Source of the DNA: Roseibium sp. HPY-6
Lineage (GTDB): Bacteria > Pseudomonadota > Alphaproteobacteria > Rhizobiales > Stappiaceae
Direction of reading: 5' to 3'
DNA length: 64,000 nt
Assembly (NCBI RefSeq): GCF_040530035.1
Contig: NZ_JBEWCD010000002.1
Location: 2,959,793-3,023,792 of the forward strand
Below the pieces are notes generated by a model, which saw only the letters and a list, made by a program, of their open reading frames with translations, had not been told where the DNA came from and searched no databases. The position numbers and the translations under genes are program-made. The number at the start of each line of letters is the position of its first letter. The first letter of the stretch is position 1. This document shows positions 53,232 through 63,466 of this stretch, piece by piece.

Positions 53232-53802
53232 TCCGTCTCGCCTGCAGGGTCTGAAACTCGTTTCGCCGAAATTCAGCGCCACTGTCTACACCGAATCACA
53301 CCTAAGTTTGAAGTACAAATGAAGAACGATAAAGGATTTTGCCGCGTTGCCCCGGTTTTCAACAGACTGGCCCATTTTCGGCTCCGGAAACAGATCATCA
53401 ACCTGCTTGTGTTTTGATGTTTTTCAAAAGGGTGATGCATGGGCAACACAAGAATTGTGCCAATTCGGCAACACTCGCCAACAGAGTCATGTTCGAAGGA
53501 CTTGAATGGCGAGGCTGCCCATGTTCAGCCATTTTTGAGCAGCAACCGTTACGCTAAGCTTCGGTTGTTCGGCGATCTATGTATGCATTGTTCGGCGAAT
53601 GGCCAAGAGAGGAAGAAACCCGCAAATGGTCTTAATTGGGCCCACAATGGCCAAACTTAAGCCGAATTGATTGGCCAACTTGGGCCGCGCAAAAAGAGCC
53701 GTCCGGTTGTGGCCCGACGGTATGAAGAGACAGAAAATGCGCGAGGCGCGAACAAATATAAAAGCCGTCAATACCAAACGGCCCGCCGGTGAGTACCGTC
53801 CG
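53232..53802. other. 570-bp intergenic region upstream of exoR
   Basis: Between the divergent parE and exoR. Short open frames exist on both strands, but none has a convincing ribosome-binding site. Repeated TTCGGC and GGCCAA motifs and an imperfect inverted repeat at 53631-53661 suggest a control region for exoR. Confidence 0.45.
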
Positions 53803-54678
53803 GTGAGTAATTGTGTGACTGGCAGGCACAACACACTTTCGAAGGTCTTCGGCTTTGGAAAACAAACAACTGCGTCCATCGCGCTGTTGTTGGGTCTTTC
53901 AGTGTCCGCACTGGCATTCGATGGTCAGCCGACTCCCAATGTCCAGATCGGACCCAATGATCTTTCGCCGACAGAAGCGCTGCGTGCAGGCGCGCGCCAG
54001 TATTATGCGGGAGACAAGGCCGGTGCATTGAATTCTCTTCAGTATGCGGCCGAAAACGGTCAGCCTATGGCCGCCTGGAAACTTGGCGAGATGTATGCCA
54101 AGGGGGATGGCGTTCAGGAAGACGACCTCAAGGCATTCCAGTATTACAGCCAGATTGTGCGCGAACATGGCGACGACAGCCCGAGTGCGCCAGATGCGCC
54201 ATTTGTATCCAGCGCGTTTGTCGCACTTGGCACCTATTATCTGAACGGCATTGACGGTTCGGTTCCGCAAAACGAAACGCGGGCCCGGCAGATCTTCACG
54301 CATGCAGCGTCCTATTTCGGGGATGCTGACGCCCAATACGAGTTAGGCCGAATGTATCAGGACAACAACAGCCGAATGGCCGTTCGCTGGTACAATCTCG
54401 CGGCCATCAAGGGGCATATCGGAGCGCAAGCCCGATTGGGTGAAACACTGTACATGATCGGCACGTCTGAAAAGAAAAAGGCGCGCGGTCTCATGTGGAT
54501 GACGGTTGCCAGAGAACAGGCAACCGGTTCGGAAGCCACGTGGATCAACACGATGCACGAACAGTATTTTGCTGTGTCTCCGGAAACTGTTCGCGAGAAG
54601 GCGAGGGTGCTCGCCGACGGCTGGATCGAACAGAACCGCTCGGACCTGCTCACCGCACAGCAGCTCAAGACGCAATAG
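53803..54678 (+). CDS. exoR: ExoR-like periplasmic Sel1-repeat regulator
   Basis: The protein is about 291 residues. The signal peptide lies around ASIALLLGLSVSALAF, and Sel1-like repeats follow: TEALRAGARQYYAGDKAGAL, PMAAWKLGEMYAKGDGVQED, AFVALGTYYLNGI, ADAQYELGRMYQDNN and IGAQARLGETLYMIG. In Sinorhizobium, ExoR binds ExoS in the periplasm and represses exopolysaccharide synthesis. GTG at 53803 (GGTGAG upstream) gives a signal peptide of normal length; ATG at 53722 is possible but would make the leader too long. Confidence 0.85.
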   Translation: MSNCVTGRHNTLSKVFGFGKQTTASIALLLGLSVSALAFDGQPTPNVQIGPNDLSPTEALRAGARQYYAGDKAGALNSLQYAAENGQPMAAWKLGEMYAKGDGVQEDDLKAFQYYSQIVREHGDDSPSAPDAPFVSSAFVALGTYYLNGIDGSVPQNETRARQIFTHAASYFGDADAQYELGRMYQDNNSRMAVRWYNLAAIKGHIGAQARLGETLYMIGTSEKKKARGLMWMTVAREQATGSEATWINTMHEQYFAVSPETVREKARVLADGWIEQNRSDLLTAQQLKTQ

Positions 54679-54715
54679 CTCATTTAGTGTCGGCTATTTT
54701 CGCAGTCAGCTGGCT

Positions 54716-55075
54716 CTAGCCGTGCTCCACTGCGTTGGCCGCCCGCTTGTCCCGTTGATACTCCAGCGCTCCAGCTGGGGACTGGTTCGGCACAAGGTTC
54801 TCGGGCTCGAGCGATGAGTAAGGGCAGGGCGCGTTGCTGAACTTCCAAGACGTATTGTTCAGCACCATCGAGCAGGTCGCCATTTGCATGCCGTCCGGGC
54901 TTTTCAGGCAAATCGATTCCCCGATCCCGTAGTCTTCACCTTTGTACCTGCAGGTACAGCTGATGTTCTGAGCGTAGGCAAAGGAAGCCACGCCAAAGAC
55001 CACGATTGCTGCGGTAAGAGAACAAAGTCTTGAAAGCTTGATGAAATAAGACAGTCCGATGCTGCGCTGAAGCAC
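54716..55075 (-). CDS. Small secreted Cys-rich protein of unknown function
   Basis: The protein is about 119 residues with a signal peptide (LCSLTAAIVVFGVASFAYA). The mature part has six cysteines (ISCTCRYKGE, ESICLK, ATCSM, APCPY), likely in disulfides in the periplasm, and GEDYGIGESICLKSPDG as its most distinctive stretch. The start is uncertain: GTG at 55075 gives a usable leader, and longer frames reach 55222. I do not recognise a named domain. Confidence 0.6.
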   Translation of the reverse strand: MLQRSIGLSYFIKLSRLCSLTAAIVVFGVASFAYAQNISCTCRYKGEDYGIGESICLKSPDGMQMATCSMVLNNTSWKFSNAPCPYSSLEPENLVPNQSPAGALEYQRDKRAANAVEHG

Positions 55076-55254
55076 CGGATTTTGCAGTTGCCCGCTGCAG
55101 ACCGGCGCGGACGGAATATGTCGTTGCGTTATCCCATTACCGAAAAGACTAGCATGCAATGACCATTGTGCAAGTCTGGCGTCTGCAAGCTGGCGCGACT
55201 GTACACGGTCCACAGGCGTCATACACGACAGAATTCTGCTTGTAGATTTCGTTT

Positions 55255-56037
55255 TCAGGCAGCCAGCTTCACCCAGACGGGAACGTGGTCAGAAGGTTTT
55301 TCCCAACCGCGGACGTGTTTGTCGATCCCGCAGCCGGACATAAGATCTGTTGCTTGCGGCGAGAGCAGAATGTGGTCGATACGGATGCCGTTGTTCTTCT
55401 GCCAGGCACCTGCCTGGTAGTCCCAGAACGTGTAGGTTTCCTCCGCTTCGGTGCAGGATCTGACCGCTTCCGTAAAGCCAAGGTTCTCCAGCGCCCTGAA
55501 ACGCTGCCGGCTCTCGGGTTGGAACAGGGCATCATCAAGCCAGTTCTGAGCGTTCTTTGCGTCGACAGGCTCCGGAATGACGTTGTAGTCGCCAAGCAGC
55601 ATATAAGCGCCTTCATCGCGCAGCCGGTTTTCAGCATGCGCGATCAGTCGTTCCATCCACGCGAGTTTGTAAGGAAATTTCTCTGTGCCGAGTGGATTGC
55701 CGTTCGGGAGATAAAGGCAGCCGAATCGAACAGCTCCCCTGGAGGTCGATACGGAGGCTTCTATGAAGCGTGCCTGCTCGTCGGCGTCATCACCAGGAAG
55801 GCGCCGTTCAACATCCTCCAAAGGATGCTTGGACAGCAAAGCGACGCCGTTAAACCCCTTTTGGCCATGTGTTTCCACATTGTAGCCGAGCTCTTCAAAG
55901 GGCTGCCGCGGGAAATTCTCGTCAACGGATTTGATTTCCTGCAGGCACGCCACGTCGGGAGACGTCTCCTTGAGCCACTCCAGCACAGTGTCTATGCGTG
56001 CCTTGACACCATTGATGTTCCATGTCGCGATTTTCAT
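55255..56037 (-). CDS. xthA: Exodeoxyribonuclease III
   Basis: The protein is 260 residues with the exonuclease-endonuclease-phosphatase fold: KIATWNINGVKARID, LQEIKSVDENFP (metal Glu), YLPNGNP, LGDYNVIPEP (Asp/Asn), FWDYQAGAWQKNNGIRIDHIL and the final SDHVPV (His). It cuts at abasic sites and trims 3' ends in base-excision repair. Confidence 0.95.
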   Translation of the reverse strand: MKIATWNINGVKARIDTVLEWLKETSPDVACLQEIKSVDENFPRQPFEELGYNVETHGQKGFNGVALLSKHPLEDVERRLPGDDADEQARFIEASVSTSRGAVRFGCLYLPNGNPLGTEKFPYKLAWMERLIAHAENRLRDEGAYMLLGDYNVIPEPVDAKNAQNWLDDALFQPESRQRFRALENLGFTEAVRSCTEAEETYTFWDYQAGAWQKNNGIRIDHILLSPQATDLMSGCGIDKHVRGWEKPSDHVPVWVKLAA

Positions 56038-56097
56038 CGGGCCGAATGTCCTGTTTATGGTGTCAGCCGGAACAATCAGCCCGGATGTGATTTGTCT

Positions 56098-56439
56098 TCA
56101 GATCGTGAAACTTGTACCGCAGCCACAGCCGGCAACGGCGTTCGGATTGTTGATCTGAAAAGACTGCCCGATGAGATCGTCCACAAAATCAATCTCCGAT
56201 CCGCCCATATATTGGAGCGAGATCGAGTCGATCAGAACAGTCGCGCCCGGCTTTTCGATGACCAGGTCGTCATCTTCTGTGCTGTCGACAACGTCATATT
56301 TGTACTGCAATCCCGAGCAGCCACCGCCTTCCACACTCACGCGGAGCATGCTGCCGGACGGCTCACCGGACAATATTTTCGCGATACGCTTGGCAGCGCG
56401 GTCGCTGACTGTTACTCGATTTTCAAGTGTTTCGGTCAT
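56098..56439 (-). CDS. erpA: Iron-sulfur cluster insertion protein ErpA
   Basis: The protein is 113 residues. The A-type carrier cysteines lie in GGGCSGLQYKYD and CGCGTSF at the end. It hands clusters to essential enzymes such as those of isoprenoid synthesis. It sits beside xthA, opposite to dgt, in the order found in many relatives. Confidence 0.94.
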   Translation of the reverse strand: MTETLENRVTVSDRAAKRIAKILSGEPSGSMLRVSVEGGGCSGLQYKYDVVDSTEDDDLVIEKPGATVLIDSISLQYMGGSEIDFVDDLIGQSFQINNPNAVAGCGCGTSFTI

Positions 56440-56563
56440 GTTCCACCGACTCGCTGTGCTCTTATCCGTGGCAAAGAGCAGGAAACCTGATTAATTCAGA
56501 TAAGTAAGTTTTGAAGTCGCCCGCGTCAATCTGCGGAGTTCGGCGAAATGGGGTGAAGATGCT

Positions 56564-57802
56564 GTGAACGGTGACTGGTCCCAGGTAAAATCGGATCTCG
56601 GCTTTGGCGCGCAATCACGCGCCGCCTATGCGGAGAACCCGCTCCAAAGCAGGGGGCGCCTCTTTCCTGAAACGGAAAGTCCTACCCGAACGCCGTTCCA
56701 ACGGGACCGCGACCGGATCATTCATTCATCTGCGTTCAGGCGTTTGAAGCACAAGACACAGGTATTTGTTTATCACGAGGGCGATCATTACCGCACGCGT
56801 CTGACGCACACGATCGAGGTGTCGCAGATAGCTCGTTCGCTTGCCAGGGCGTTGCGCCTTGACGAGGATCTGGCCGAGTGCCTCGCTCTTTCTCATGATC
56901 TGGGACACACCCCCTTTGGCCACGAGGGCGAAGATGTCATGCATGAATGCATGGCCCCCTTCGAAGGCTTCGACCATAACGCGCAGTCCCTGCGTGTCGT
57001 GACATTACTCGAACAGCGCTATGCCGAATTCGATGGATTGAACCTTGCCTGGGAAACCCTGGAGGGGTTGGTCAAGCACAACGGACCTCTGCTTGACGGG
57101 GCCGGGAACCCGCTTGGAAAATTCAGGAACAGCCAACTTCCGTTTGCGATCCGCGCGTATGCCGAAAGACAGGACCTCCTTCTGGACACCTGGCCGGGTG
57201 GAGAAGCCCAGGCAGCGGCAATCGCCGACGACATTGCCTACGACGCCCACGATCTGGATGACGGCTTGAGAGCAGGCCTTTTTGCGATCGAGGATATGCG
57301 AGAAGTACCTTTTTTGGCCGACATTCTAAGCGAGGTCGACCGAAAATACCCGGGACTGGAAGAGGGGCGGCGAATCCATGAAATCGTGCGTCGCTCGATC
57401 ACCAGGATGGTCGAAGACGTCATACGGGAGTCGATTGAGAATCTTTCTGATCTCGCACCTGAGAGCGTTCAGGATATCCGCAACGCGGGCAAGTGTATGG
57501 TCGGATTCTCAAACGACATGGTGACGGCGGAAAAAGAGGTGAAACGCTTCTTGTTTGCGCGTGTCTATCGTCACGACGACGTTCTGGCCGTCCGAAAACT
57601 TGTCGCACGCGTCGTCAGAGATCTGTTTGCCCGGTTCCAGTCGGAACCTGACCTGATGCCGCATCCTTGGAACGTCGGTTTGGCAGAACTGGATAATAAT
57701 GAGATTGCGCGGCGCATTTGCGATTACATAGCCGGAATGACGGACCGCTTTGCGATAGAAGAACACCGCAGATTGTTTGACGACACACCTGAATTAGGGT
57801 AG
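56564..57802 (+). CDS. dgt: Deoxyguanosinetriphosphate triphosphohydrolase-like protein
   Basis: The protein is 412 residues and an HD hydrolase. H82, then H111-D112 in [16 protein letters not shown], and [10 protein letters not shown] near 225 give the metal site. It removes the triphosphate from dNTPs. GTG at 56564 has GGGGTG 8 bases upstream. It lies upstream of argS with about 100 bases between. Confidence 0.94.
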   Translation: MNGDWSQVKSDLGFGAQSRAAYAENPLQSRGRLFPETESPTRTPFQRDRDRIIHSSAFRRLKHKTQVFVYHEGDHYRTRLTHTIEVSQIARSLARALRLDEDLAECLALSHDLGHTPFGHEGEDVMHECMAPFEGFDHNAQSLRVVTLLEQRYAEFDGLNLAWETLEGLVKHNGPLLDGAGNPLGKFRNSQLPFAIRAYAERQDLLLDTWPGGEAQAAAIADDIAYDAHDLDDGLRAGLFAIEDMREVPFLADILSEVDRKYPGLEEGRRIHEIVRRSITRMVEDVIRESIENLSDLAPESVQDIRNAGKCMVGFSNDMVTAEKEVKRFLFARVYRHDDVLAVRKLVARVVRDLFARFQSEPDLMPHPWNVGLAELDNNEIARRICDYIAGMTDRFAIEEHRRLFDDTPELG

Positions 57803-57900
57803 GCGCTTGATCACCTTATTCACCCTGTCGCGGTTGTGGTGTTGGCCGCCTCCACGCGCCGGGATGTCATGAATGAATGACCAAAACCGACCGGTGCTCA

Positions 57901-59670
57901 ATGAACATTTTCGCGGACTTCACGCAGCGCGTAAAAAAAATCATAGAAGAACTTGAAATTAAAGACGCAAGTGGAGTTTCCCCAGACCTTTCACGTGTGG
58001 TTGTCGAAGCGCCCAGAGATCCGGATCACGGGGATTTTGCCACGAACGCTGCCATGGTGCTCGCAAAACCCATGGGCGTAAAACCGCGCGAACTTGCAGA
58101 ACGGCTTGTTGATGGCCTGAAAAAGGACCCCGACATAACGGAAGCAACGATTGCGGGTCCCGGATTTATCAACCTGCGTGTTGCACCGGCCGTGTGGCAG
58201 CGTGTTCTGGGAAGCATCCTGGAACTGGGCCTGCGTTTTGGCGCGACAGTTCCGCAATCGCCTTCCAAGGTGAACGTCGAGTACGTTTCAGCGAATCCTA
58301 CCGGACCGATGCATGTCGGTCATATTCGCGGTGCCGTCGTCGGTGACGCCCTTGCCAATCTCCTGACCTTCGCCGGCAGCGACGTCGTCAAGGAATACTA
58401 CATCAACGACGCGGGGTCACAGATCGAGACGCTCGCGCGCAGCGCGTTCCTGCGCTATCGCGAAGCACTTGGCGAAGATATTGGTGAAATTCCCGCTGGA
58501 CTGTACCCGGGCGATTATCTGAAACCGGTCGGCGTCCTTCTCAAAGATCGGTATGGCGACAAACTTAAGGATATGCAGGACGCTCAGTGGTTGCCGATCG
58601 TCAAGGACGCTGCCATGGCTGCCATGCTGGATCTGATACGGACTGACCTTTCGGCACTTGGCGTCGAACACGAGATCTTCTTCTCCGAAAGAACACTTCA
58701 CGACCGTACCGGCGTAAACGGTTCGAAGATCGACCATATGCTCGACGGGCTCAGGGAAAAGGGCCTCATTTATCAGGGAACCTTGCCACCTCCGAAAGGT
58801 CAGATGCCGGAAGACTGGGAAGATCGTGAGCAGACTCTCTTCCGGGCGAGTGATTTCGGTGACGATACCGACAGGGCTCTGAAGAAGTCCGATGGTTCCT
58901 ACACCTACTTCGCCGCGGACGTAGCTTATTTCCAGGACAAGTTCGAGCGCGGCTTTGAAGAAGCGATCTACGTTCTTGGTGCCGATCATAGCGGCTATGC
59001 CAAGCGGCTGCAGGCTGTCGGCAAAGCGGTTTCAGGCGGAAAGACCGAAGTCATCGTCAGGTTTTGCCAGCTTGTGAAACTGATGCGAGACGGCGAACCT
59101 GTGAAGATGTCCAAACGGTCCGGTGATTTCATCACGCTTCGCGAAGTTGTCGACGAAGTGGGGCCGGATCCGGTTCGCTTCATGATGTTGTTCCGGAAAA
59201 ACGACGCACCGCTCGACTTCGACTTCAAGAAGGTTACGGAACAATCGAAAGACAATCCGGTTTTTTATGTGCAATATGCGCATGCACGTTGCTGTTCGGT
59301 CCTCAGGCAGGCAGCCGAAGAGCTTCCTGATCTGGTCGTGAACGATGCAGTGCTTGCTGAAACGGATTTCACACTGCTCGAGGATGTGGGCGAGCTTGAG
59401 TTGATAGCAAAGATGGCGGAGTGGCCTAAAGTGGTGAATGCAGCCGCGGACACCCATGAGCCACACAGGATCGCATTTTATCTACATGAATTGGCAAGTT
59501 CTTTCCACGGTCACTGGAATAGAGGCAAGGAAATGCCGCATTTACGTTTTATTGACGCTGGTAACTCGAAATTAACCCTGGCACGTCTTGCATTGGTTCG
59601 TGCAATATCTTTGGTGCTTGCTTCAGGGCTTTCGATTCTCGGCGTCAACGCTCCTGAGGAAATGCGCTAG
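57901..59670 (+). CDS. argS: Arginyl-tRNA synthetase
   Basis: The protein is 589 residues of class I. The N-terminal tRNA-recognition domain starts [13 protein letters not shown]; the HIGH motif is HVGH at about 139-142 ([14 protein letters not shown]); and the KMSK-like motif [10 protein letters not shown] lies at about 401. The C-terminal anticodon-binding helical domain is intact. The ATG at 57901 begins at the conserved MNIF; an ATG eight codons upstream is less likely. Confidence 0.96.
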   Translation: MNIFADFTQRVKKIIEELEIKDASGVSPDLSRVVVEAPRDPDHGDFATNAAMVLAKPMGVKPRELAERLVDGLKKDPDITEATIAGPGFINLRVAPAVWQRVLGSILELGLRFGATVPQSPSKVNVEYVSANPTGPMHVGHIRGAVVGDALANLLTFAGSDVVKEYYINDAGSQIETLARSAFLRYREALGEDIGEIPAGLYPGDYLKPVGVLLKDRYGDKLKDMQDAQWLPIVKDAAMAAMLDLIRTDLSALGVEHEIFFSERTLHDRTGVNGSKIDHMLDGLREKGLIYQGTLPPPKGQMPEDWEDREQTLFRASDFGDDTDRALKKSDGSYTYFAADVAYFQDKFERGFEEAIYVLGADHSGYAKRLQAVGKAVSGGKTEVIVRFCQLVKLMRDGEPVKMSKRSGDFITLREVVDEVGPDPVRFMMLFRKNDAPLDFDFKKVTEQSKDNPVFYVQYAHARCCSVLRQAAEELPDLVVNDAVLAETDFTLLEDVGELELIAKMAEWPKVVNAAADTHEPHRIAFYLHELASSFHGHWNRGKEMPHLRFIDAGNSKLTLARLALVRAISLVLASGLSILGVNAPEEMR

Positions 59671-59741
59671 ATCTATATCGCAGTCTGGTGCGTCGCAGTG
59701 AAAGACGTACAGGCAAAACGGAACCGGTTTTCGTAAAGCTC

Positions 59742-62387
59742 ATGTCAAAAGACTACGAAAATGAGAGTACGGATTTGCATGCGCCGGCCGATGAGGCTGA
59801 CGCAGAACGGCCTGCTTTGGAAGATCCATTGCTTGAGTTGGCAAGAATTGTCCATAAAAACAAACAATTGGGTGCAAATGTGAGCAGCGGTCGAGTTGGT
59901 ACAACAGACTATTTTGCTGGACTGGACGACTTTACCGGTGACGGCGACGAGACACCGGAGACCGGCGAGGCTCGCGTGGAACCGACATTCGCGCCAACGT
60001 CCCCCAAACCGATCAACAGCGAACCATCACCTTTTCGACCCGAAGATTCACCGTCACCTATTGTTGGCGAGATCAGAAACCAGTTTTTTGCAAGGCGTCA
60101 GGACAATTCGGGGTTGGACGCTCCGACCGCACCAGCACCGGCTCCTGCCCCTGTTGTCGAAAAGACACCGGAAAATGTTTCACCACTCTGGCCAAGACTA
60201 AGCGAGCCGGCGCCGGCGCCTTCTCGTGTATCTGTACCTCAGCCGATTACGCCCGCACCACACTTTGCGCAGCCTGATCCAGTCGAAGAAACGCCGACAG
60301 TTGATGATTCAAATCCTGTCCAGCCGCCACGTTTGGACATCGGACAGCAAAGACCGGTGCTTGCGCCGACGGTTGCGCTTGATCTTGAGCAAAACCTGAC
60401 TGCCGAACTGGAAGATGAACTCATTGGCGCGTTGCGGCAGTCTGTTGATGACGACGTTCCGACTTTGCCCGAAAAAGACGTTGGTTCACCTGTTCAGGCG
60501 GACCCGTTGGACGACATTGCGGAAATCGAAGTAGCTTCGAACGCTTTGGAAAAAGATGCGCCGACGCCGGCTCCGTCACCAGCACCGTCTGATACATTTG
60601 TTCGCACTCCGATGGACATCCTGCGCAGCCGGGAAGGCGCACCTACTCCTGCTCGCACACCAGGTCTCGTGACAAGAGATCGGCCAGAAAACGCGACTGA
60701 AGCTTCGCCTTCAATACCGGCGGTTCAAACACCCGCGTACGAAGGTGCGCGCAACCAGGTCAGCGAACCTGTCGATACACTGGCCGAGGAAGGAAAGCGT
60801 CCGGCAATTGACGAGAACGACCTGTTCGCCGCACTTAATCCGGAACCGGTGTCAGACGCGTCTGCAACATCACATCAACGCGCCAGCGAAAAAGAAAGTC
60901 CTGCTGGAATAGACGCGCTGTTTGCAGATCTGGATTTTCCTGACCGCGAAGCGAGGTCTCCCATCCTACCCGATGAAGACCTGTTGGAGCCGGAACCGCA
61001 GGAGCCCCCTGAAACCTCTGCGGACGATATCGACGATTTGGCTTGGCCGGACGCAGCCAATGCCGTTCCTAAAGTGGATGAGGATGAGACGCTTCCCCCT
61101 GTTGAGGGTTATGACCTCGATGCCGTTGCACGCGCGATGCAGGAGAGCGATCCGAGCCTGAATGGCGCAGGTATTTTGCCGCCCCATTCGGCCGCCGAAG
61201 CTCAAGCGGCACCGCTCGCCAAGGAGAGGTCACGCCGTGGCCTTTATGTCTCTCTTGGGATTGTAGGCGTAGCAGTCTTGGGCGGAGCCGGGTTTTTCCT
61301 GTTTGACGGAGATGCTGTGCAGGTACCAAGCGGTCCGCCTCCCGTCGTTGCGGGTCTGCAGGAGCCGCTTAAGATCTATCCGGAAGAAAGTCAGGCACAG
61401 CCAACCGAGAGTTCGACAAAACCGTTTCAGGATCGTTTGGGTCAGACGACGGAATCGGCGCCGGATAGTCTGCAAGTTCCGGTTTCTCCTCAGCCTGTCG
61501 AGTTGCCACCTGCACCAGAAGGAACGCGTGGTGGGGCAGACCTTGTCCCGGGAACACCGAAGCAAGTCACGACAATCAGGGTTGGGCCTGACGGGAAATT
61601 TGTAACCGAAAGCGAAGGCGCGCCGGTAGGCACCGTGCAGCCGGAAACCCCAGCTGTTATCGCCACGGATCAACCAGTGCCAGTGGTGTCGACCCCGACC
61701 GAGGCAATCGAAACACCACGCGTTGTCGAAACAACGCCCGTAAACACAGCAACGCAGCTTGCCGAACCTTTGGTATCCGCTCCTGAACCGTCAGAAGCAA
61801 CACCTGCGCAGCCGCAAGTAGACACTGCAACGCCAATTGCAACGTCTGAACCGGCAGCGCCGGAAGTTCCCGCCGTTGCTGCGGTGCCGGAGCAGACTGA
61901 GCCCGCACCAGTTGAAGCAGCTGCCGATCCGGTTCCGGTGATATCAGCTATTCCCCGAAAGAAACCGGCGGCTCCGGTTCAAGTCGCACGCGCTGCAGCG
62001 CCGGTTACGCAGCCGGCACCGGCCACATCGCAGCAGACGGATGGCCCGTTGGTTCTCAACAATGCGGCAAGTACACCGGCATCGGCACCTGCAACCTCTG
62101 CGGCGGCTGGAAATACACCGAGTGGCTCAATACCCTCGGGCACATACATCGTTCAGGTGACGTCACAAAGATCTGCGGCGGCCGCTAGCGATGCCTATTC
62201 CGGACTTCAGCGGCGTTATCCTTCAGTTCTTGGAAGCCGGAATGCCGTCATCGTATCTGCGGATCTCGGTGATCGGGGTGTCTTCTATCGGGCCCGCATT
62301 CCAACCGGATCGCGTCAGGAAGCGATTACGCTTTGTGAAAGTTTGAAAGGCGCAGGCGGCGACTGTTTTGTGCGCCGCCAGCCCTGA
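59742..62387 (+). CDS. SPOR domain cell-division/cell-envelope protein
   Basis: The protein is 881 residues. A long acidic, Pro/Ala/Glu-rich disordered region fills about 1-495. One membrane helix lies at about 498-520 (LYVSLGIVGVAVLGGAGFF). A second low-complexity periplasmic linker follows, and the C-terminal SPOR domain lies at about 807-881 (GTYIVQVTSQRSAAAASDAY to GGDCFVRRQP). SPOR domains bind denuded septal peptidoglycan. The protein is much larger than typical SPOR proteins, mostly because of the linkers. ATG at 59742 is chosen because it starts the acidic leader. Confidence 0.9.
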   Translation: MSKDYENESTDLHAPADEADAERPALEDPLLELARIVHKNKQLGANVSSGRVGTTDYFAGLDDFTGDGDETPETGEARVEPTFAPTSPKPINSEPSPFRPEDSPSPIVGEIRNQFFARRQDNSGLDAPTAPAPAPAPVVEKTPENVSPLWPRLSEPAPAPSRVSVPQPITPAPHFAQPDPVEETPTVDDSNPVQPPRLDIGQQRPVLAPTVALDLEQNLTAELEDELIGALRQSVDDDVPTLPEKDVGSPVQADPLDDIAEIEVASNALEKDAPTPAPSPAPSDTFVRTPMDILRSREGAPTPARTPGLVTRDRPENATEASPSIPAVQTPAYEGARNQVSEPVDTLAEEGKRPAIDENDLFAALNPEPVSDASATSHQRASEKESPAGIDALFADLDFPDREARSPILPDEDLLEPEPQEPPETSADDIDDLAWPDAANAVPKVDEDETLPPVEGYDLDAVARAMQESDPSLNGAGILPPHSAAEAQAAPLAKERSRRGLYVSLGIVGVAVLGGAGFFLFDGDAVQVPSGPPPVVAGLQEPLKIYPEESQAQPTESSTKPFQDRLGQTTESAPDSLQVPVSPQPVELPPAPEGTRGGADLVPGTPKQVTTIRVGPDGKFVTESEGAPVGTVQPETPAVIATDQPVPVVSTPTEAIETPRVVETTPVNTATQLAEPLVSAPEPSEATPAQPQVDTATPIATSEPAAPEVPAVAAVPEQTEPAPVEAAADPVPVISAIPRKKPAAPVQVARAAAPVTQPAPATSQQTDGPLVLNNAASTPASAPATSAAAGNTPSGSIPSGTYIVQVTSQRSAAAASDAYSGLQRRYPSVLGSRNAVIVSADLGDRGVFYRARIPTGSRQEAITLCESLKGAGGDCFVRRQP

Positions 62388-62417
62388 TACTTTTCCTCGT
62401 AAGTAATGAGGGGCCGT

Positions 62418-63335
62418 TTATTCGGCCGCCTGAAGGCGGACCGGATCATCGGATCCGGTCAGTTTTGAAGCCATTTCCTTGTAAATACGGGCAATTGCAT
62501 CGATTGCCTTTCGAACCGCAGGTTCGCGGCGAACGTCTCTATGGACAATGATGTGTTCCGAGTTCGTCAGTTCCGGCAGGGGGCCGGAGAGAGACACTAG
62601 ATCCGGATGCGCATTGCCCATGAAAACAGGCAGAAGCGCGAGCCCTGAACCCGAAGCTGTCATGTTCATAAGCGTGGTCATGGTATTCGTACGCATTTTC
62701 GGTCGACTGATGCGCCTGTCTTCCATCCAACGGACTTGCGCCGGGTACCATAAATCGTCCGGGGCGAAACCGAGCCAGGCGCACTCTTTGTATCTTTGCT
62801 CGCTCAAAGCCGCCGGATGCGCCGAAACGTAGTCTTTGGATGCAAAGACCCCACAAGAAACATCACCGACTTTGCGAAACAAGAGCGTATCGCTTTCAGG
62901 CAGACAGTTTCGGATCTGCAGCTCTATGCCACGTGTCTGATGGTTCGCATGAAGATGACTGGAGATTATTTCAAGTTCCACACCGTCCAAAAGGGCGCTC
63001 AGGTCGGCAAACTTGTCCGTCAGAATCCTTGCACGGACTTCGTCCACAGCGACACGGACGACTTTCAACGCAGATCCGGAGAGATCCGGTAAGACGCGAC
63101 TGGCGGCATCTGCATTCTTGCGCATGTCTGCGGCAAGAGGGATGAGGCGAAGACCTGCTTCCGTCGGCTTCAAGCCGGTCGGCGTTCTGTCGAACAGACG
63201 CGCTCCGACACGATCTTCAAAACTCTTAAGTCGTCTGCTCAGTTGCGGCTGGCTGAGGTTCAATGCGCGGGCTGCGCCCGACAGGGAGCGCATTTTTGCG
63301 GCCGCATCAATCAGTTTCAGGTCGTCCCAGTTCAT
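62418..63335 (-). CDS. LysR family transcriptional regulator
   Basis: The protein is 305 residues. The winged helix-turn-helix is LKLIDAAAKMRSLSGAARAL followed by NLSQPQLSRRLKSFEDRVGARLFDR-type sequence (about 5-60), and the substrate-binding domain follows. The ATG at 63335 opens MNWDDLKLID, a common LysR start. It is divergent from a transporter gene and may regulate it. The stop is close to that of the SPOR gene, and a small GC-rich hairpin lies between them. Confidence 0.88.
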   Translation of the reverse strand: MNWDDLKLIDAAAKMRSLSGAARALNLSQPQLSRRLKSFEDRVGARLFDRTPTGLKPTEAGLRLIPLAADMRKNADAASRVLPDLSGSALKVVRVAVDEVRARILTDKFADLSALLDGVELEIISSHLHANHQTRGIELQIRNCLPESDTLLFRKVGDVSCGVFASKDYVSAHPAALSEQRYKECAWLGFAPDDLWYPAQVRWMEDRRISRPKMRTNTMTTLMNMTASGSGLALLPVFMGNAHPDLVSLSGPLPELTNSEHIIVHRDVRREPAVRKAIDAIARIYKEMASKLTGSDDPVRLQAAE

Positions 63336-63466
63336 CAAGACGATATACAAAATTAGGCGCAAGAGAGCAATGCAATGCAAATACGTATATCCGGCATTGG
63401 CAATTGGTAACTGAACGAACCTCGTTTTGATTGCTAGATAGGACCGGATTGCTGTCAGGAGTTTCC

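Noticed and set aside
53339..53660. Short plus-strand frames (about 70 codons each) upstream of exoR
   Set aside because: They overlap one another in different frames, have no clear ribosome-binding sites and show no coding bias.
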